Part shown: positions 56,071 to 64,000 of the stretch, piece after piece
Layout of the letters: each line of letters begins with the position of its first letter
How positions within the stretch are numbered: the first letter of the stretch is position 1
DNA from: Deltaproteobacteria bacterium
Lineage (GTDB): Bacteria; Myxococcota_A; Polyangia; Polyangiales; Ga0077539
DNA: 64,000 nucleotides
NCBI GenBank assembly: GCA_016704445.1
Contig: JADJAE010000012.1
Span: 62,001 to 126,000 of the forward strand
Reading direction: 5' to 3'
The notes under the pieces: model-generated
Database searches by the model: none
Seen by the model: the letters and a program-made list of their open reading frames with translations, nothing else
Told to the model about the DNA's origin: nothing
Position numbers and translations under genes: made by a program

Positions 56071-56559
56071 ACCCTGAGAGCGCAGTAGCCAGTAGCAGTG
56101 GCCGTTGAGGGCGTTGCGGTGGGCGTCCTCGTAGCGCCAGCGGAAGTAGTCCACCACGTCGTCGGCGGTGGGGAGCTGCGAGATGCGGCAGTCGAAGGCC
56201 GCAGGCGAGCCGAGGCGCACGGAGAAGGCCCCGCTGGCCTCGCCCGCCAGCACCGAGAGCAGCTTGCGGAGCTTGCGGCCGAAGAGGGACTCGTCCCGGC
56301 GCAGCAGCAGGGACATCTCGTCGCTCTGGGTGTAGCCGTAGAGCACCGAGAAGCCGCAGCTCATGAGGTGCTGCAGCGTCGCCACCATGTGATCGCGGAA
56401 GCGGAGGTCGTAGGGGGCGTCGAAGCCCTGGGCGACCCGGGTGAGGTGGGAGAACGAGCGGCCGTCGATGCGCGCCACCATGTGCACATGGGGCAGGACG
56501 CAGTGGTCGTGGGCGGTCTCGTAGACGCGCATCCGTCGGTCGAGCTGTTCGAACTTCAT
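55798..56559 (-). CDS. Thg1-like 3'-5' tRNA polymerase (TLP)
   Basis: A 253-aa protein. VARIDGRSFSHLTR near residues 28-41 includes the metal-binding Asp, and GYTQSDEMSLLL near 75-86 gives the second catalytic cluster; both match Thg1/TLP proteins. These enzymes add nucleotides in the 3'-to-5' direction at tRNA 5' ends. Bacterial TLPs act as template-dependent tRNA repair enzymes and not as the essential histidine guanylyltransferase. Its 3' end is overlapped by the PIN-domain frame on the other strand. Confidence 0.9.
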   Translation of the reverse strand: MKFEQLDRRMRVYETAHDHCVLPHVHMVARIDGRSFSHLTRVAQGFDAPYDLRFRDHMVATLQHLMSCGFSVLYGYTQSDEMSLLLRRDESLFGRKLRKLLSVLAGEASGAFSVRLGSPAAFDCRISQLPTADDVVDYFRWRYEDAHRNALNGHCYWLLRSQGLDEHAATQRLRGVSVADRNELLFQNGINFNDVPAWQKRGIGTLWEDFPQVAIDPRSGAESVTVRRRLTVRDELPMKDAYDAFVRAIVEGQ

Positions 56560-56644
56560 GGCGGCGCGGCGGACGCTAGCACGCGGGCGTAGAGACCCTT
56601 AAGAGGGCGGTGCGGGCGCGTGATAGGGTGCTCCGACCCTACCG

Positions 56645-58555
56645 ATGACCGCCGCGCCCGACACCGACGATCGCCAGCCCAGCTCGACCGATCCGGGAGC
56701 GTCCGACAGACGGAGCGGCGAGCTGATCGCCGGGCGCTACCGGCTCATCGAGCGCATCGGCGAGGGGGCCATGGGCACGGTGTACCTCGCGCGCCACGAG
56801 GGGCTGCAGCGGCAGGTGGCGGTGAAGTTTCTCCAGGAGGAGTTCACGGGCAACCGGGAGATCGCGGCGCGCTTCGCGAGGGAGGCCATCGCGGCGGCGA
56901 GGCTGCAGCACCCCAACGTGATCTCGGTGTACGACTCCGGCGCCGACGAGCTGGGCCGCTGCTACCTGGTGATGGAGTACGTCGGGGCGGAGTCGCTGCG
57001 GACGGTGATGGAGCGCGAGGGAGCGATCCCCCGCGAGCGGGCCCTCTCGCTGGCGAGGCAGATCGCCGCGGCGCTCGACCACGCCCACTCCCTCGGCATC
57101 GTGCACCGCGACATCAAGCCCGAGAACGTCCTGGTGCTCGACGTCGAAGGGGTCGAGTGCGTGAAGGTGATCGACTTCGGCATCGCCAAGGTCTTCCACC
57201 CGGAGGGCCCTTCGGGCCCCGGGCTCACCCGCAGCGGCATCGTCCTCGGGACGCCCGAGTACATGGCCCCCGAGCAGGCCGCCGGGGCGGAGGTCGACCA
57301 ACGCGCGGACATCTACGCCCTCGGGGTGATCGCCTACGAGATGCTGGTCGGGAGGCGGCCCTTCGAGAGCGACGACGTGATGTCCCTGCTCATGGCCCAC
57401 CTCAACGCCACCCCTCCGCCGCCGTCGACGGTGCGGCCCGACCTGGGCTTCGGCCCGGAGGTCGACGAGGCGCTGGCGAAGGCGCTGGCGAAGTCCCCCG
57501 CCGCCCGGCCGCAGCGAGCGGCGGAGCTGGTGGAGCAGCTCGACGCGGCCCTGCACGCGCCCGTCGTGGTGAAGACGCCGACGGTGCCGGTGCCGCCCGA
57601 CGAGCCAGCGACCGAGCCGGTGCCGCCCGACGAGCCAGCGACCGAGCCCGCGAAGACCGAAGCCTCGAAGACCGGGGCGGGAGGGAGGTCGCCGGCGCTA
57701 CGGGCGTGGGCAGGGCTCTCGAAGAGCGGGCGCATCCTCCTGAGCGCCGCGGCCCTCGCGCTCGCCGGGGGGGCGCTGTCGCTGGGGCTTCGGGGCGATC
57801 CCGACGAGGCGGGCGGGCGACCGACGCTCACCGCCCTCCCCCGCTCCCCGACGCCCGTGAACCCGGAGGGCACCGGCCCCGCGGAGGACGACGACCTCGA
57901 CGATCGCATCGACGCGCTCCGAGACGGACCGGAGTTCACCGTCGCCACAGCGCGGCAGCGCCAGGCCGCCGCGCGATCGCTCGAGGCGCTGCGAGCCCGG
58001 TCTCCCAACGACGCGGCGCTCGCCTTCGTGCTGGGCTCGATCTACGCCCGCGACCGCTCGACGCACGCGCAGGCGCTCGGCTCCTACGGGGACGCGCTGC
58101 GCCTCGCTCCAGGGCTCGGCGCCAGGGCGGCCCTCGTCGACGACGTGGTGCGCATCTTCGCGGCGAGCTCGGCGCACTCGGCCGCGGCGGGCGAGCTGCT
58201 GAGAGGGCCGCTCGCCGCCCGAGCGCTCGACCCGCTGGTGGAGGTGCTGCTCCGCGGCGGAGCGGGGCGATCGAGGGTGGCAGCCCTGCTGGGTGAGGCG
58301 CCCTTCTCGGGGCGGCTCGACCCGACGCAGCGGGGGCTCATCGCCCTCTCCGAGGCGCGCTCCTGCGAGGCGAAGCGCTCGGTCGTCGAGACCCTCGGGC
58401 GAGAGGGCGACGCGAGGGCCATCGCTCCGCTGCGGCGCATCCCCATCGGCTCGGGCTGCGGCTTCCTGGGCCTCGGCACCTGCAACCCCTGCCTCAGCGC
58501 GGCGGTCCCTTCGGCCATCCGCGCCATCGAGGCGCGCTCGCCGGACGCGGGCTGA
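56645..58555 (+). CDS. Ser/Thr protein kinase with transmembrane helix
   Basis: A 636-aa protein. The Hanks-type kinase spans 31-300: GEGAMGTVYLAR (Gly loop), K61, GIVHRDIKPEN (D156), DFGIAKV (177 on), TPEYMAPEQAAG. A Pro-rich linker has two VPPDEPATEP repeats. One transmembrane helix lies near residues 361-380, followed by a 255-residue outside domain with repeated helical blocks (TPR-like; FVLGSIYARDRS). A sensor kinase with extracytoplasmic domain is likely. It stands alone on the plus strand, 85 bases from the Thg1-like start. Confidence 0.92.
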   Translation: MTAAPDTDDRQPSSTDPGASDRRSGELIAGRYRLIERIGEGAMGTVYLARHEGLQRQVAVKFLQEEFTGNREIAARFAREAIAAARLQHPNVISVYDSGADELGRCYLVMEYVGAESLRTVMEREGAIPRERALSLARQIAAALDHAHSLGIVHRDIKPENVLVLDVEGVECVKVIDFGIAKVFHPEGPSGPGLTRSGIVLGTPEYMAPEQAAGAEVDQRADIYALGVIAYEMLVGRRPFESDDVMSLLMAHLNATPPPPSTVRPDLGFGPEVDEALAKALAKSPAARPQRAAELVEQLDAALHAPVVVKTPTVPVPPDEPATEPVPPDEPATEPAKTEASKTGAGGRSPALRAWAGLSKSGRILLSAAALALAGGALSLGLRGDPDEAGGRPTLTALPRSPTPVNPEGTGPAEDDDLDDRIDALRDGPEFTVATARQRQAAARSLEALRARSPNDAALAFVLGSIYARDRSTHAQALGSYGDALRLAPGLGARAALVDDVVRIFAASSAHSAAAGELLRGPLAARALDPLVEVLLRGGAGRSRVAALLGEAPFSGRLDPTQRGLIALSEARSCEAKRSVVETLGREGDARAIAPLRRIPIGSGCGFLGLGTCNPCLSAAVPSAIRAIEARSPDAG

Positions 58556-58621
58556 TCCGCGACGACCTCACCCCCCCCAACCCGACCGACCACCGCTCCT
58601 AATGGGAGCCTCGGAGAGCCG

Positions 58622-59185
58622 ATGAACGAAGCGACCTTTGCACGCGCCCGCGCCCTGGCCGATGGACTCGCCCCCGCCCTCGACGCGCTCTGGTGCCGCG
58701 GTCACTCGGTGGCCGTCACGGGCTGCGCGCAGCCGACCTTCCACGAGGCGAAGCGCTTCGTGGAGATGAGCCTCTGGATGCCGTGGCGCGCGCCTCACGT
58801 GATGCTGGTGCCGTGCGTGCTGACGGGCGATCGACCCGCAGTGCTGGTGGCGACCTGGGACTCGCGAGGCGTGGTGATCCGTCAGACGGTGACCTCGGCG
58901 GCGCAGTTCGAGGCCGAGGTGGCCGCCGCCGCGGCGACGCTGCGCGCTCGCTCCACCGAGGAGGAGCTCGCCGTGATGCGCTCTCAGCACGGGGACGGGG
59001 CGGAGGCCCCGGAGCTGGAGAACGCGGAGTACTGGCCCGAGGTGCTCTCCCAGGTGCAGGCCGAGACGCCCGCTTCGGGGGAGCCAGACGACCCTGGGAC
59101 GCCCATCGCAGCGCCCATTGCCGAGCGCATCTGGCCCTCGCGCCTCGAAGACCTGCGCGAGCTCCAGCGCGCCCTCGACGACTGA
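58622..59185 (+). CDS. Uncharacterised 187-aa protein
   Basis: Cytoplasmic by sequence, with no signal or helix anchor. AFEVTAAAATLRA-like helices follow a short beta-rich core (VAVTGCAQPTFHEAKRFVE). Acidic toward the C-terminus. No family recognised. It lies 66 bases after the kinase and could be its partner, but nothing in the sequence supports that. Confidence 0.5.
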   Translation: MNEATFARARALADGLAPALDALWCRGHSVAVTGCAQPTFHEAKRFVEMSLWMPWRAPHVMLVPCVLTGDRPAVLVATWDSRGVVIRQTVTSAAQFEAEVAAAAATLRARSTEEELAVMRSQHGDGAEAPELENAEYWPEVLSQVQAETPASGEPDDPGTPIAAPIAERIWPSRLEDLRELQRALDD

Positions 59186-59249
59186 GCCAGCGGCCTGTCC
59201 CCCGCCGGCCATTGACGATGCGCTCGGCGATGCACCACCCTGACGCGCG

Positions 59250-61145
59250 ATGCCCTACCGCGCGCCGACGCTGAGCTCGCCGACCTCCCCCCGAGGGCGG
59301 CGACGGTGGGTCGGCGTCGGGGTCCTCGCGGCGGCGGTGGTGGGCGCGGCCTTCGCGGCGTGGCGGATGCGCGTGACGCCGCCGACGAGCGCTGAGCCCG
59401 TCACGACGGTTCGTCCCCTCCCGTGGCCGACGCAGGCGCACGCGTGGATGGTGCATCGCGCGAGCGACGGGTCGCGGCAGATCATCTACGGGCCGCTGCG
59501 CTTCGAGGAGAGGGCCGGGCGCGTCGTCGAGGTGGCTCCGGTGCGCTTCGAGGCCTCGCTGGTGGCCGCGGTGCCGGTGACGACGGGTTGGGTGTTCGTC
59601 GCGGCCGACGGCGCGGTCGCGGCGAGCGAGACCTTCCTTGGAACCCCGCGCCCGATGGGGCGCTTTCCCTGCGACTTCAAGGTTCCTCAGAACCCCCTGG
59701 GGCGCGCGGCGCTCATCGGCGAAGACGGCTCTCTCTGGACCACCAGCGGATCGAGCCCGCTCTCCCGCAGTCCCCTCCCCAGCGAGGTGCGCGCGGCGAC
59801 CTTCATCGACGGCCTCCGCGGCGCCGCGGTGCTGCGCGACGGCCGGGTGATGCTCACCGACGACGGCGGGCAGCGCTGGGAGCCCCGCCCCATCGCCCCC
59901 GACGTCGCCTGGAGCGCCTCGCCCGAGCCGGGCGGCGTGGCGATCGAGACCACCGGTGGGAGGCTGGTGCTTCGCTGGAACGCGCCGCCGGAGCCCGCCC
60001 GTCCGGACGCCGCGAGGCCCCAGCGCACCCAGGAGACCCGCGAGTCCGAGAGCCGCCTGCGGCCCTTCATCAACGGTCGCTACGAGCTCTTCCAGGCCTC
60101 CGGCTCGGTCGCGCGCTGCGGTCGGTCGGACGTGTCGCCGGAGCCCTCGCTGGCCACCGAGCAGCGGCGCTACACCTGCCGCGCCGATCGCCCGCTGCGC
60201 TCGCTCATGCTCCTTCCGCTGGCGTTTCAGCGCAACGTCGACGCCACCGACCTGCTGACGGGCACCGAGTCCGGGCCCGTGCGAGGGCGCTTCTGGCGAC
60301 CGCGCCCCGACCGCACCGGAGAGACCCTGGTGCGCATGACCTGGATGGGCGTCGACGAGCTCGGGGCCTTCCGCGGCGTGACGCACCCCTCCGGCCGGGG
60401 CCTCGGGGTCCGCTGGCCCATCGAGCAGCGAGGACCGATTCGCGTAGAGGCCTCCTCGCGTCGCGGCGTGCTGGTGTCCTCGCACGACCCTTCGTCGGGC
60501 CCGGTGCTGGCCTGGGGCACCGGCTCACGGCCCTTCGTGCGCGTACGCGAGGCCTTCGTGGAGCTGGGGCTCTCGGGGATGCGATCGTTCTTCGTTGCCT
60601 CCGCCGACGGCGGGGTGATGGCGGTGTTCTCCAGCCCCCTCTTCGAGGAGGGTCGCGAGACCTGGTCGACGCGCTACGCCGAGCGAGGGCCGCAGGTGGG
60701 CGTAGGCCTCTCGCTGGGCCCCGACGGCGCGGTGCGGGGGCGGCGGGGCTACGTCGGCGACGACCCGGGGCTGATGATGATCGGCCGCGACGGCGTCTCG
60801 GTCGGCCCGGTGGTGCGCGACAACAGCGAGCCGCCGCGGTGGCGCATGCTGTCCGTCGAGGACGGCAAGACCCCTGGGCTGCCGTCGATACGCTGGGAGC
60901 ACATCGCCGCCTGCGCCTCGGGCCCGGGGGACGGCCCGACGCTGTCGGTGGCCTATCCGCCCATCGCCCTCGAGGGGGTGGGCGCCGCGGGCGCCGCGAC
61001 GGTGGTCTCGCGCGCCGAGCTCGAGGTGCTGCACGTGGGGGCGGTCTGCGTGCGCTCGCTCTCGCTCTCCGGGCGACGGCTGACGGCGCTCGCGGGCGAC
61101 CGCTTCGATGGCGCGTTGCGCTGCGAGCCCTCGGGCGCGAGGTAA
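59250..61145 (+). CDS. Membrane-anchored beta-propeller-like protein
   Basis: 631 aa. An Arg-rich start followed by one hydrophobic helix (about 20-40) indicates a type II membrane anchor. The long outside part has repeating blocks such as LVAAVPVTTGWVFVAADGAV, LGRAALIGEDGSLWTTSGS and AAVLRDGRVMLTDDGGQRWEPRP, the pattern of BNR/sialidase-like propellers. The C-terminal 250 residues continue this at lower clarity. Function unknown. It precedes the O-methyltransferase gene by 43 bases. Confidence 0.6.
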   Translation: MPYRAPTLSSPTSPRGRRRWVGVGVLAAAVVGAAFAAWRMRVTPPTSAEPVTTVRPLPWPTQAHAWMVHRASDGSRQIIYGPLRFEERAGRVVEVAPVRFEASLVAAVPVTTGWVFVAADGAVAASETFLGTPRPMGRFPCDFKVPQNPLGRAALIGEDGSLWTTSGSSPLSRSPLPSEVRAATFIDGLRGAAVLRDGRVMLTDDGGQRWEPRPIAPDVAWSASPEPGGVAIETTGGRLVLRWNAPPEPARPDAARPQRTQETRESESRLRPFINGRYELFQASGSVARCGRSDVSPEPSLATEQRRYTCRADRPLRSLMLLPLAFQRNVDATDLLTGTESGPVRGRFWRPRPDRTGETLVRMTWMGVDELGAFRGVTHPSGRGLGVRWPIEQRGPIRVEASSRRGVLVSSHDPSSGPVLAWGTGSRPFVRVREAFVELGLSGMRSFFVASADGGVMAVFSSPLFEEGRETWSTRYAERGPQVGVGLSLGPDGAVRGRRGYVGDDPGLMMIGRDGVSVGPVVRDNSEPPRWRMLSVEDGKTPGLPSIRWEHIAACASGPGDGPTLSVAYPPIALEGVGAAGAATVVSRAELEVLHVGAVCVRSLSLSGRRLTALAGDRFDGALRCEPSGAR

Positions 61146-61188
61146 GAGTTTCAACCTGCGGAGAGCGCAGGAGGAGGAGTCAGGACTC

Positions 61189-61854
61189 ATGGCAGACATC
61201 GACTCTCGCGGCGGCAGGACCTATTTCGACAAGTTGATCCTCGAATGGGTCGACGGGGTGCATCACCCCCACGACGCGGGCCTGGAGTACGCCTTCGCGG
61301 CGCCAGGCATCCACGGGATGCCCGCCATCCAGGTGGGCAGGGCGGAGGGCGCTCTCATCGCGATGCTGCTGCGGCTCGCCAACGCCAGGAAGGTCGTCGA
61401 GGTGGGCACGCTCGCGGGCTACTCGACGATCCACCTGGCGCGCGCGGTGGGCCCCGAGGGGCACGTGTGGAGCGTGGAGTACGACACCAAGCACGCGGGC
61501 GTGGCGCGCGACGTGCTGAGGAGCGCGGGCGTCGACGACCGGGTGACGGTGGTCGAAGGCGCGGGGGTGGAGATGCTCCCGACGCTGGAGGAGCACGGGC
61601 CCTTCGACGCGGTGTTCATCGACGCCGACAAGGTGAACTACGACCGCTACGGGCGCTGGGCCGCGAGAAACCTCCGGCCCGGGGGACTGCTCATCGGCGA
61701 CAACGTGTTCCTGTTCGGGAGGCTGCTGGAGGACGGGGACGACGCGGTGGCGATGCGGCGCTTCCACGAGGACGCGCGGGAGCATTTCGACACGGCGTGC
61801 GTCACGACGCCCGACGGGCTTCTGGTCGGGGTGAAGCGCCTTCCTCCGGCGTAG
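61189..61854 (+). CDS. Class I O-methyltransferase (CCoAOMT-like)
   Basis: 221 aa from the ATG at 61189, preceded by AGGAGGAG. AdoMet motif VVEVGTLAGYSTIHLARAV (I) and VWSVEYD (post I), then FDAVFIDADKVNYDRY with the metal-type Asp, and GGLLIGDNVF. This layout is that of the small catechol-type O-methyltransferase family. No signal peptide. The acceptor is unknown. Confidence 0.9.
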   Translation: MADIDSRGGRTYFDKLILEWVDGVHHPHDAGLEYAFAAPGIHGMPAIQVGRAEGALIAMLLRLANARKVVEVGTLAGYSTIHLARAVGPEGHVWSVEYDTKHAGVARDVLRSAGVDDRVTVVEGAGVEMLPTLEEHGPFDAVFIDADKVNYDRYGRWAARNLRPGGLLIGDNVFLFGRLLEDGDDAVAMRRFHEDAREHFDTACVTTPDGLLVGVKRLPPA

Positions 61855-61870
61855 GCTGCCGGACGCCCTC

Positions 61871-63548
61871 TCATCCCTCCGCGGCGCGCGCGTCGGCCAG
61901 CAGCCGCTCGATCTCCCGCAGCGTCTCCACGTCGTCGCCCACCATCGATTTCATCGACTGGATGCGCCTGCACACGATGGCCGCGATGCGCTCCTCGATG
62001 GTGTCGTCGGCGTAGGCCCAGTAGACCTGCGCGAAGCGGCCGTCGCGGTGGCACCGCCCCTCGATCTGCGCCATCTGGATCGCCGACCACCGCAGGTCGT
62101 GGATCACCTCCGAGCGCGGCACCTCGTTGTGCTCGCCCTGGTGCAGCGAGATGCCCTCCTCCACGGTGAAGAGCACCACCTTCGCCTCGCCCCGCTGGAA
62201 GCGCATCCGCTCGGCCTCGCGCTCCATCATCGGGGTGCCGCCGTGCAGCGCCGCGCAGGCGACGCCCTCCTTGACGAGCCCCTCGCGCAGCGCCTCGAGC
62301 GTCTCGATGAAGGCCACCGAGACCGCCACCTGATGACCGTTCTCCAGCAGCTCGCGCACGAGCTCCGCGGTGCCCTCCACGCGGATGAGCGAGCCCTTCT
62401 GGCGCAGGCGCAGCGCCGCCGCGAGCGCGCCGCGAGGGTCTCGGCCGCTCGGCGCGAGCTCCATGGCGGCGCGAAACTCCGTCCAGGCCTGCTCGTAGCG
62501 CTCCCGCGCCGACGCATCGAGCCCGATGGGCGTGAGGATGCGGTTGATCTCCGGCCACCCGGCGATGTCCTCCGGGCGCCGTCGCAGCCCGCGGGGGAGC
62601 GCCCGTCGAAGAGCAGCGCCCGCACCTTCTCGCAGTCCTCGCGGCCGCCCCGCCAGTCCCAGCGACCGAAGGTGCCGCGGGTGACGCCGAGGCCCTGGTC
62701 GAGGCACCAGCGCTCGAAGTCCTTGAGGTCGCTCGCGCGGCTGCCGGTGAGGCTCGCGAGCAGCGGCGCGAGGTACGAGAGCTCGAGCGGGTTCTGCCCC
62801 GCGGTGGCCGAGAGCCAGAGCGTGAAGCCCGCGCGCGCGTTGAGCTTGGCGGCGAACTTCGACCGCGCCGCCGCGGGGTTCTTGCAGCGGTGGCTCTCGT
62901 CCCAGATCACCACGTCGAAGGCGAGGGCGCTCCCGGCGCGGGCGAGGCCCTTCTTCGAGCGCACCTTGCGGCGCGCCTCGGCGGTCACCTCGAAGAGCTT
63001 GCCCAGGCGCTCGTAGTTCATGAGCACCACCGAGCGGCCGGCGTCCCCGAGGGCCTCGATGGTGCGCCGCCAGTGGGCGATCACCGCGAGCGGACACACC
63101 ACCAGCACGGTCTCCGCCGAAGGCATCGCGCGCACCGCCTCCCAGGCGCTGATGGTCTTGCCGAGGCCCACGTCGTCGGCCAGCAGGAAGCCCGGCCGGC
63201 CCCCTTCACCGCGAGCCCGATGGCCTTCACCGCCGCGCGCTGGTGGTCGCGCAGGGTGATGTCCCCGGCGGGCTTCGAGGGGGCGGCGGGCGCGTCGTCG
63301 TTGAGCTCGCGCTCCACCCGTCGCTCCCAGGAGTACGGGGCCGCGCGGAAGGCGTGGAGCGAGCTCGGGAGGGTTGCGCCGCGGTAGACGAAGACGCCGT
63401 GGTCGGCGTCCCAGCGGGCGCCCCCTGCGGTGGCGGCGGAGCGCATGGCAAAGGGCACGTCGAGCACGTGGGCGCGGGCGGGCGCGGCGGCGGCGGGCGC
63501 GGTGCGGCGCGGGGCGGAGACGGTGCGCTTCGTGAGCATGGTGGCCAT
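61871..63548 (-). CDS. SNF2-like DEAD/H helicase (two frameshifts)
   Basis: Start at 63548. The frame changes twice. Near 63195, six G in the expected reading are five in the sequence. Near 62594, six C are five. Restoring one base at each gives an ordinary helicase: DDVGLGKT (motif I), VLVVCPLAVIAHW, DESH (motif II), LSATAG (III), then a C-terminal RecA domain with HGGTPMMEREAERMRFQRGE and IEGRCHRDG (motif VI-like). No other domain. SNF2-type helicases remodel protein-DNA contacts; role unknown. Three ORFs (63081-63677, 62227-63954, 61871-63097) are pieces of it. Confidence 0.85.
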
Positions 63549-63669
63549 CGCGCGAGGGGATAGCAGCGGGGGCGCGCGGTGGGCCAGAAGCCGACGGTCT
63601 CCCGAATGAGGAGGCGCGCAGGCCCTTCCACCCGACCCCGTAGTGCGTGGTAGGGTCGCGAACCCGACC

Positions 63670-64000
63670 ATGGACACCGAGTGGCGACTGACGAGAGGCG
63701 GCGAACTGCTCGCCGTGCTGCGGCCCGACGGACAGGCGTTGATGACCGATCAACAGGCCGTCGAGGGTCGCTACGAGCTCACCCCTGCGTTCGAGTCCGT
63801 GCGCCGTCTCTTCGAGCGGGAGACGGCGCTCCTCGACGTCGACAGCGAGCAGGAGAACGCCGAGTGGGCAGACATCTGGGAGGAGCTCAGCGCCCCCGGG
63901 CTGTTCATCGAGTCGCCTGATGGCAAGAAGCGCATCGACATCCTGTGGATCCACTTCAAGAACGACCGCGCGTGGTGGTTTCCGCTCTACCGCAGCCCGA
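63670..64000 (+). CDS. Uncharacterised protein, cut by the window end
   Basis: ATG at 63670 opens a frame with no stop to base 64000 (110 codons, incomplete). It starts MDTEWRLTRGGELLAVLRP and contains WADIWEELSAPGLFIESPDG and WIHFKNDRAWWFPLY. Hydrophilic with many Trp and Asp/Glu. No family recognised. It is divergent from the helicase gene across about 120 bases. Confidence 0.6.
   Translation, partial: MDTEWRLTRGGELLAVLRPDGQALMTDQQAVEGRYELTPAFESVRRLFERETALLDVDSEQENAEWADIWEELSAPGLFIESPDGKKRIDILWIHFKNDRAWWFPLYRSP

Overview
The window looks like chromosomal DNA of a high-GC member of the Myxococcota (Polyangia, Sandaracinus-like level). The basis is MYXO-CTERM-type C-termini, Stig1-like Cys-rich repeats, MopE-type DDDCDG motifs, several Hanks-type Ser/Thr kinases, a DUF1552/DUF1592 pair, a CarH-controlled carotenoid operon and dense translational coupling (ATGA/GTGA overlaps). 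The genus is not provable from sequence alone. The first 300 bases are G/C homopolymer and look like an assembly artefact. Several genes are broken by single-base indels, mostly in G or C runs, so many apparent frameshifts may be base-calling errors.

Layout. 0.4-6.3 kb: two palindromic repeats, an alpha/beta hydrolase, a metallo-beta-lactamase-fold enzyme, and an NTPase (possible C-terminal HEPN-like motif) coupled to an EamA transporter. 6.3-11.7 kb (minus): a coupled operon of histidine kinase, RsgA, propeller-like lipoprotein and exported M23 peptidase. 11.8-15.1 kb: a sulfur module (UspA, two YeeE/YedE half-transporters, persulfide-dioxygenase-like enzyme, rhodanese, OsmC). 15.2-18.5 kb: a giant Cys-rich lipoprotein. 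19.0-22.7 kb: DUF1552 plus a DUF1592-type cytochrome c protein split by an in-frame amber codon. 22.8-33.2 kb: hydrolase, spermidine-synthase-like membrane fusion, glycosyltransferase-like membrane protein, TIGR01777 epimerase, double YjbR protein and two coupled cation/proton antiporters.

33.2-38.2 kb is an insertion-like block. It is flanked by 351-bp direct repeats, starts with a decayed IS5-family transposase, and carries a metzincin-like secreted protein, a lipoprotein and an RCC1-repeat lipoprotein. 38.2-43.9 kb is a complete light-regulated carotenoid locus: crtI-crtB-cruA-acyltransferase, divergent from a CarH-type B12 photoreceptor repressor. 44.5-48.1 kb holds a third palindromic repeat and two more M23 peptidases. 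48.2-58.6 kb is a signalling region: two Ser/Thr kinases, two large uncharacterised proteins with similar N-termini, a PAS histidine kinase fused to a receiver, a PIN-domain protein and a Thg1-like polymerase. 58.6-64 kb holds uncharacterised proteins, an O-methyltransferase, a SNF2-like helicase with two frameshifts, and a gene running off the end.

The most notable signals are: the long-palindrome family (three copies); the repeat-bounded insertion; tandem Asp-Val microrepeats in three unrelated exported proteins, one with an out-of-phase unit; a glycogen-binding-like domain inside a DUF1592 protein; and the NTPase/EamA pair. No tRNA, rRNA or CRISPR array was found.
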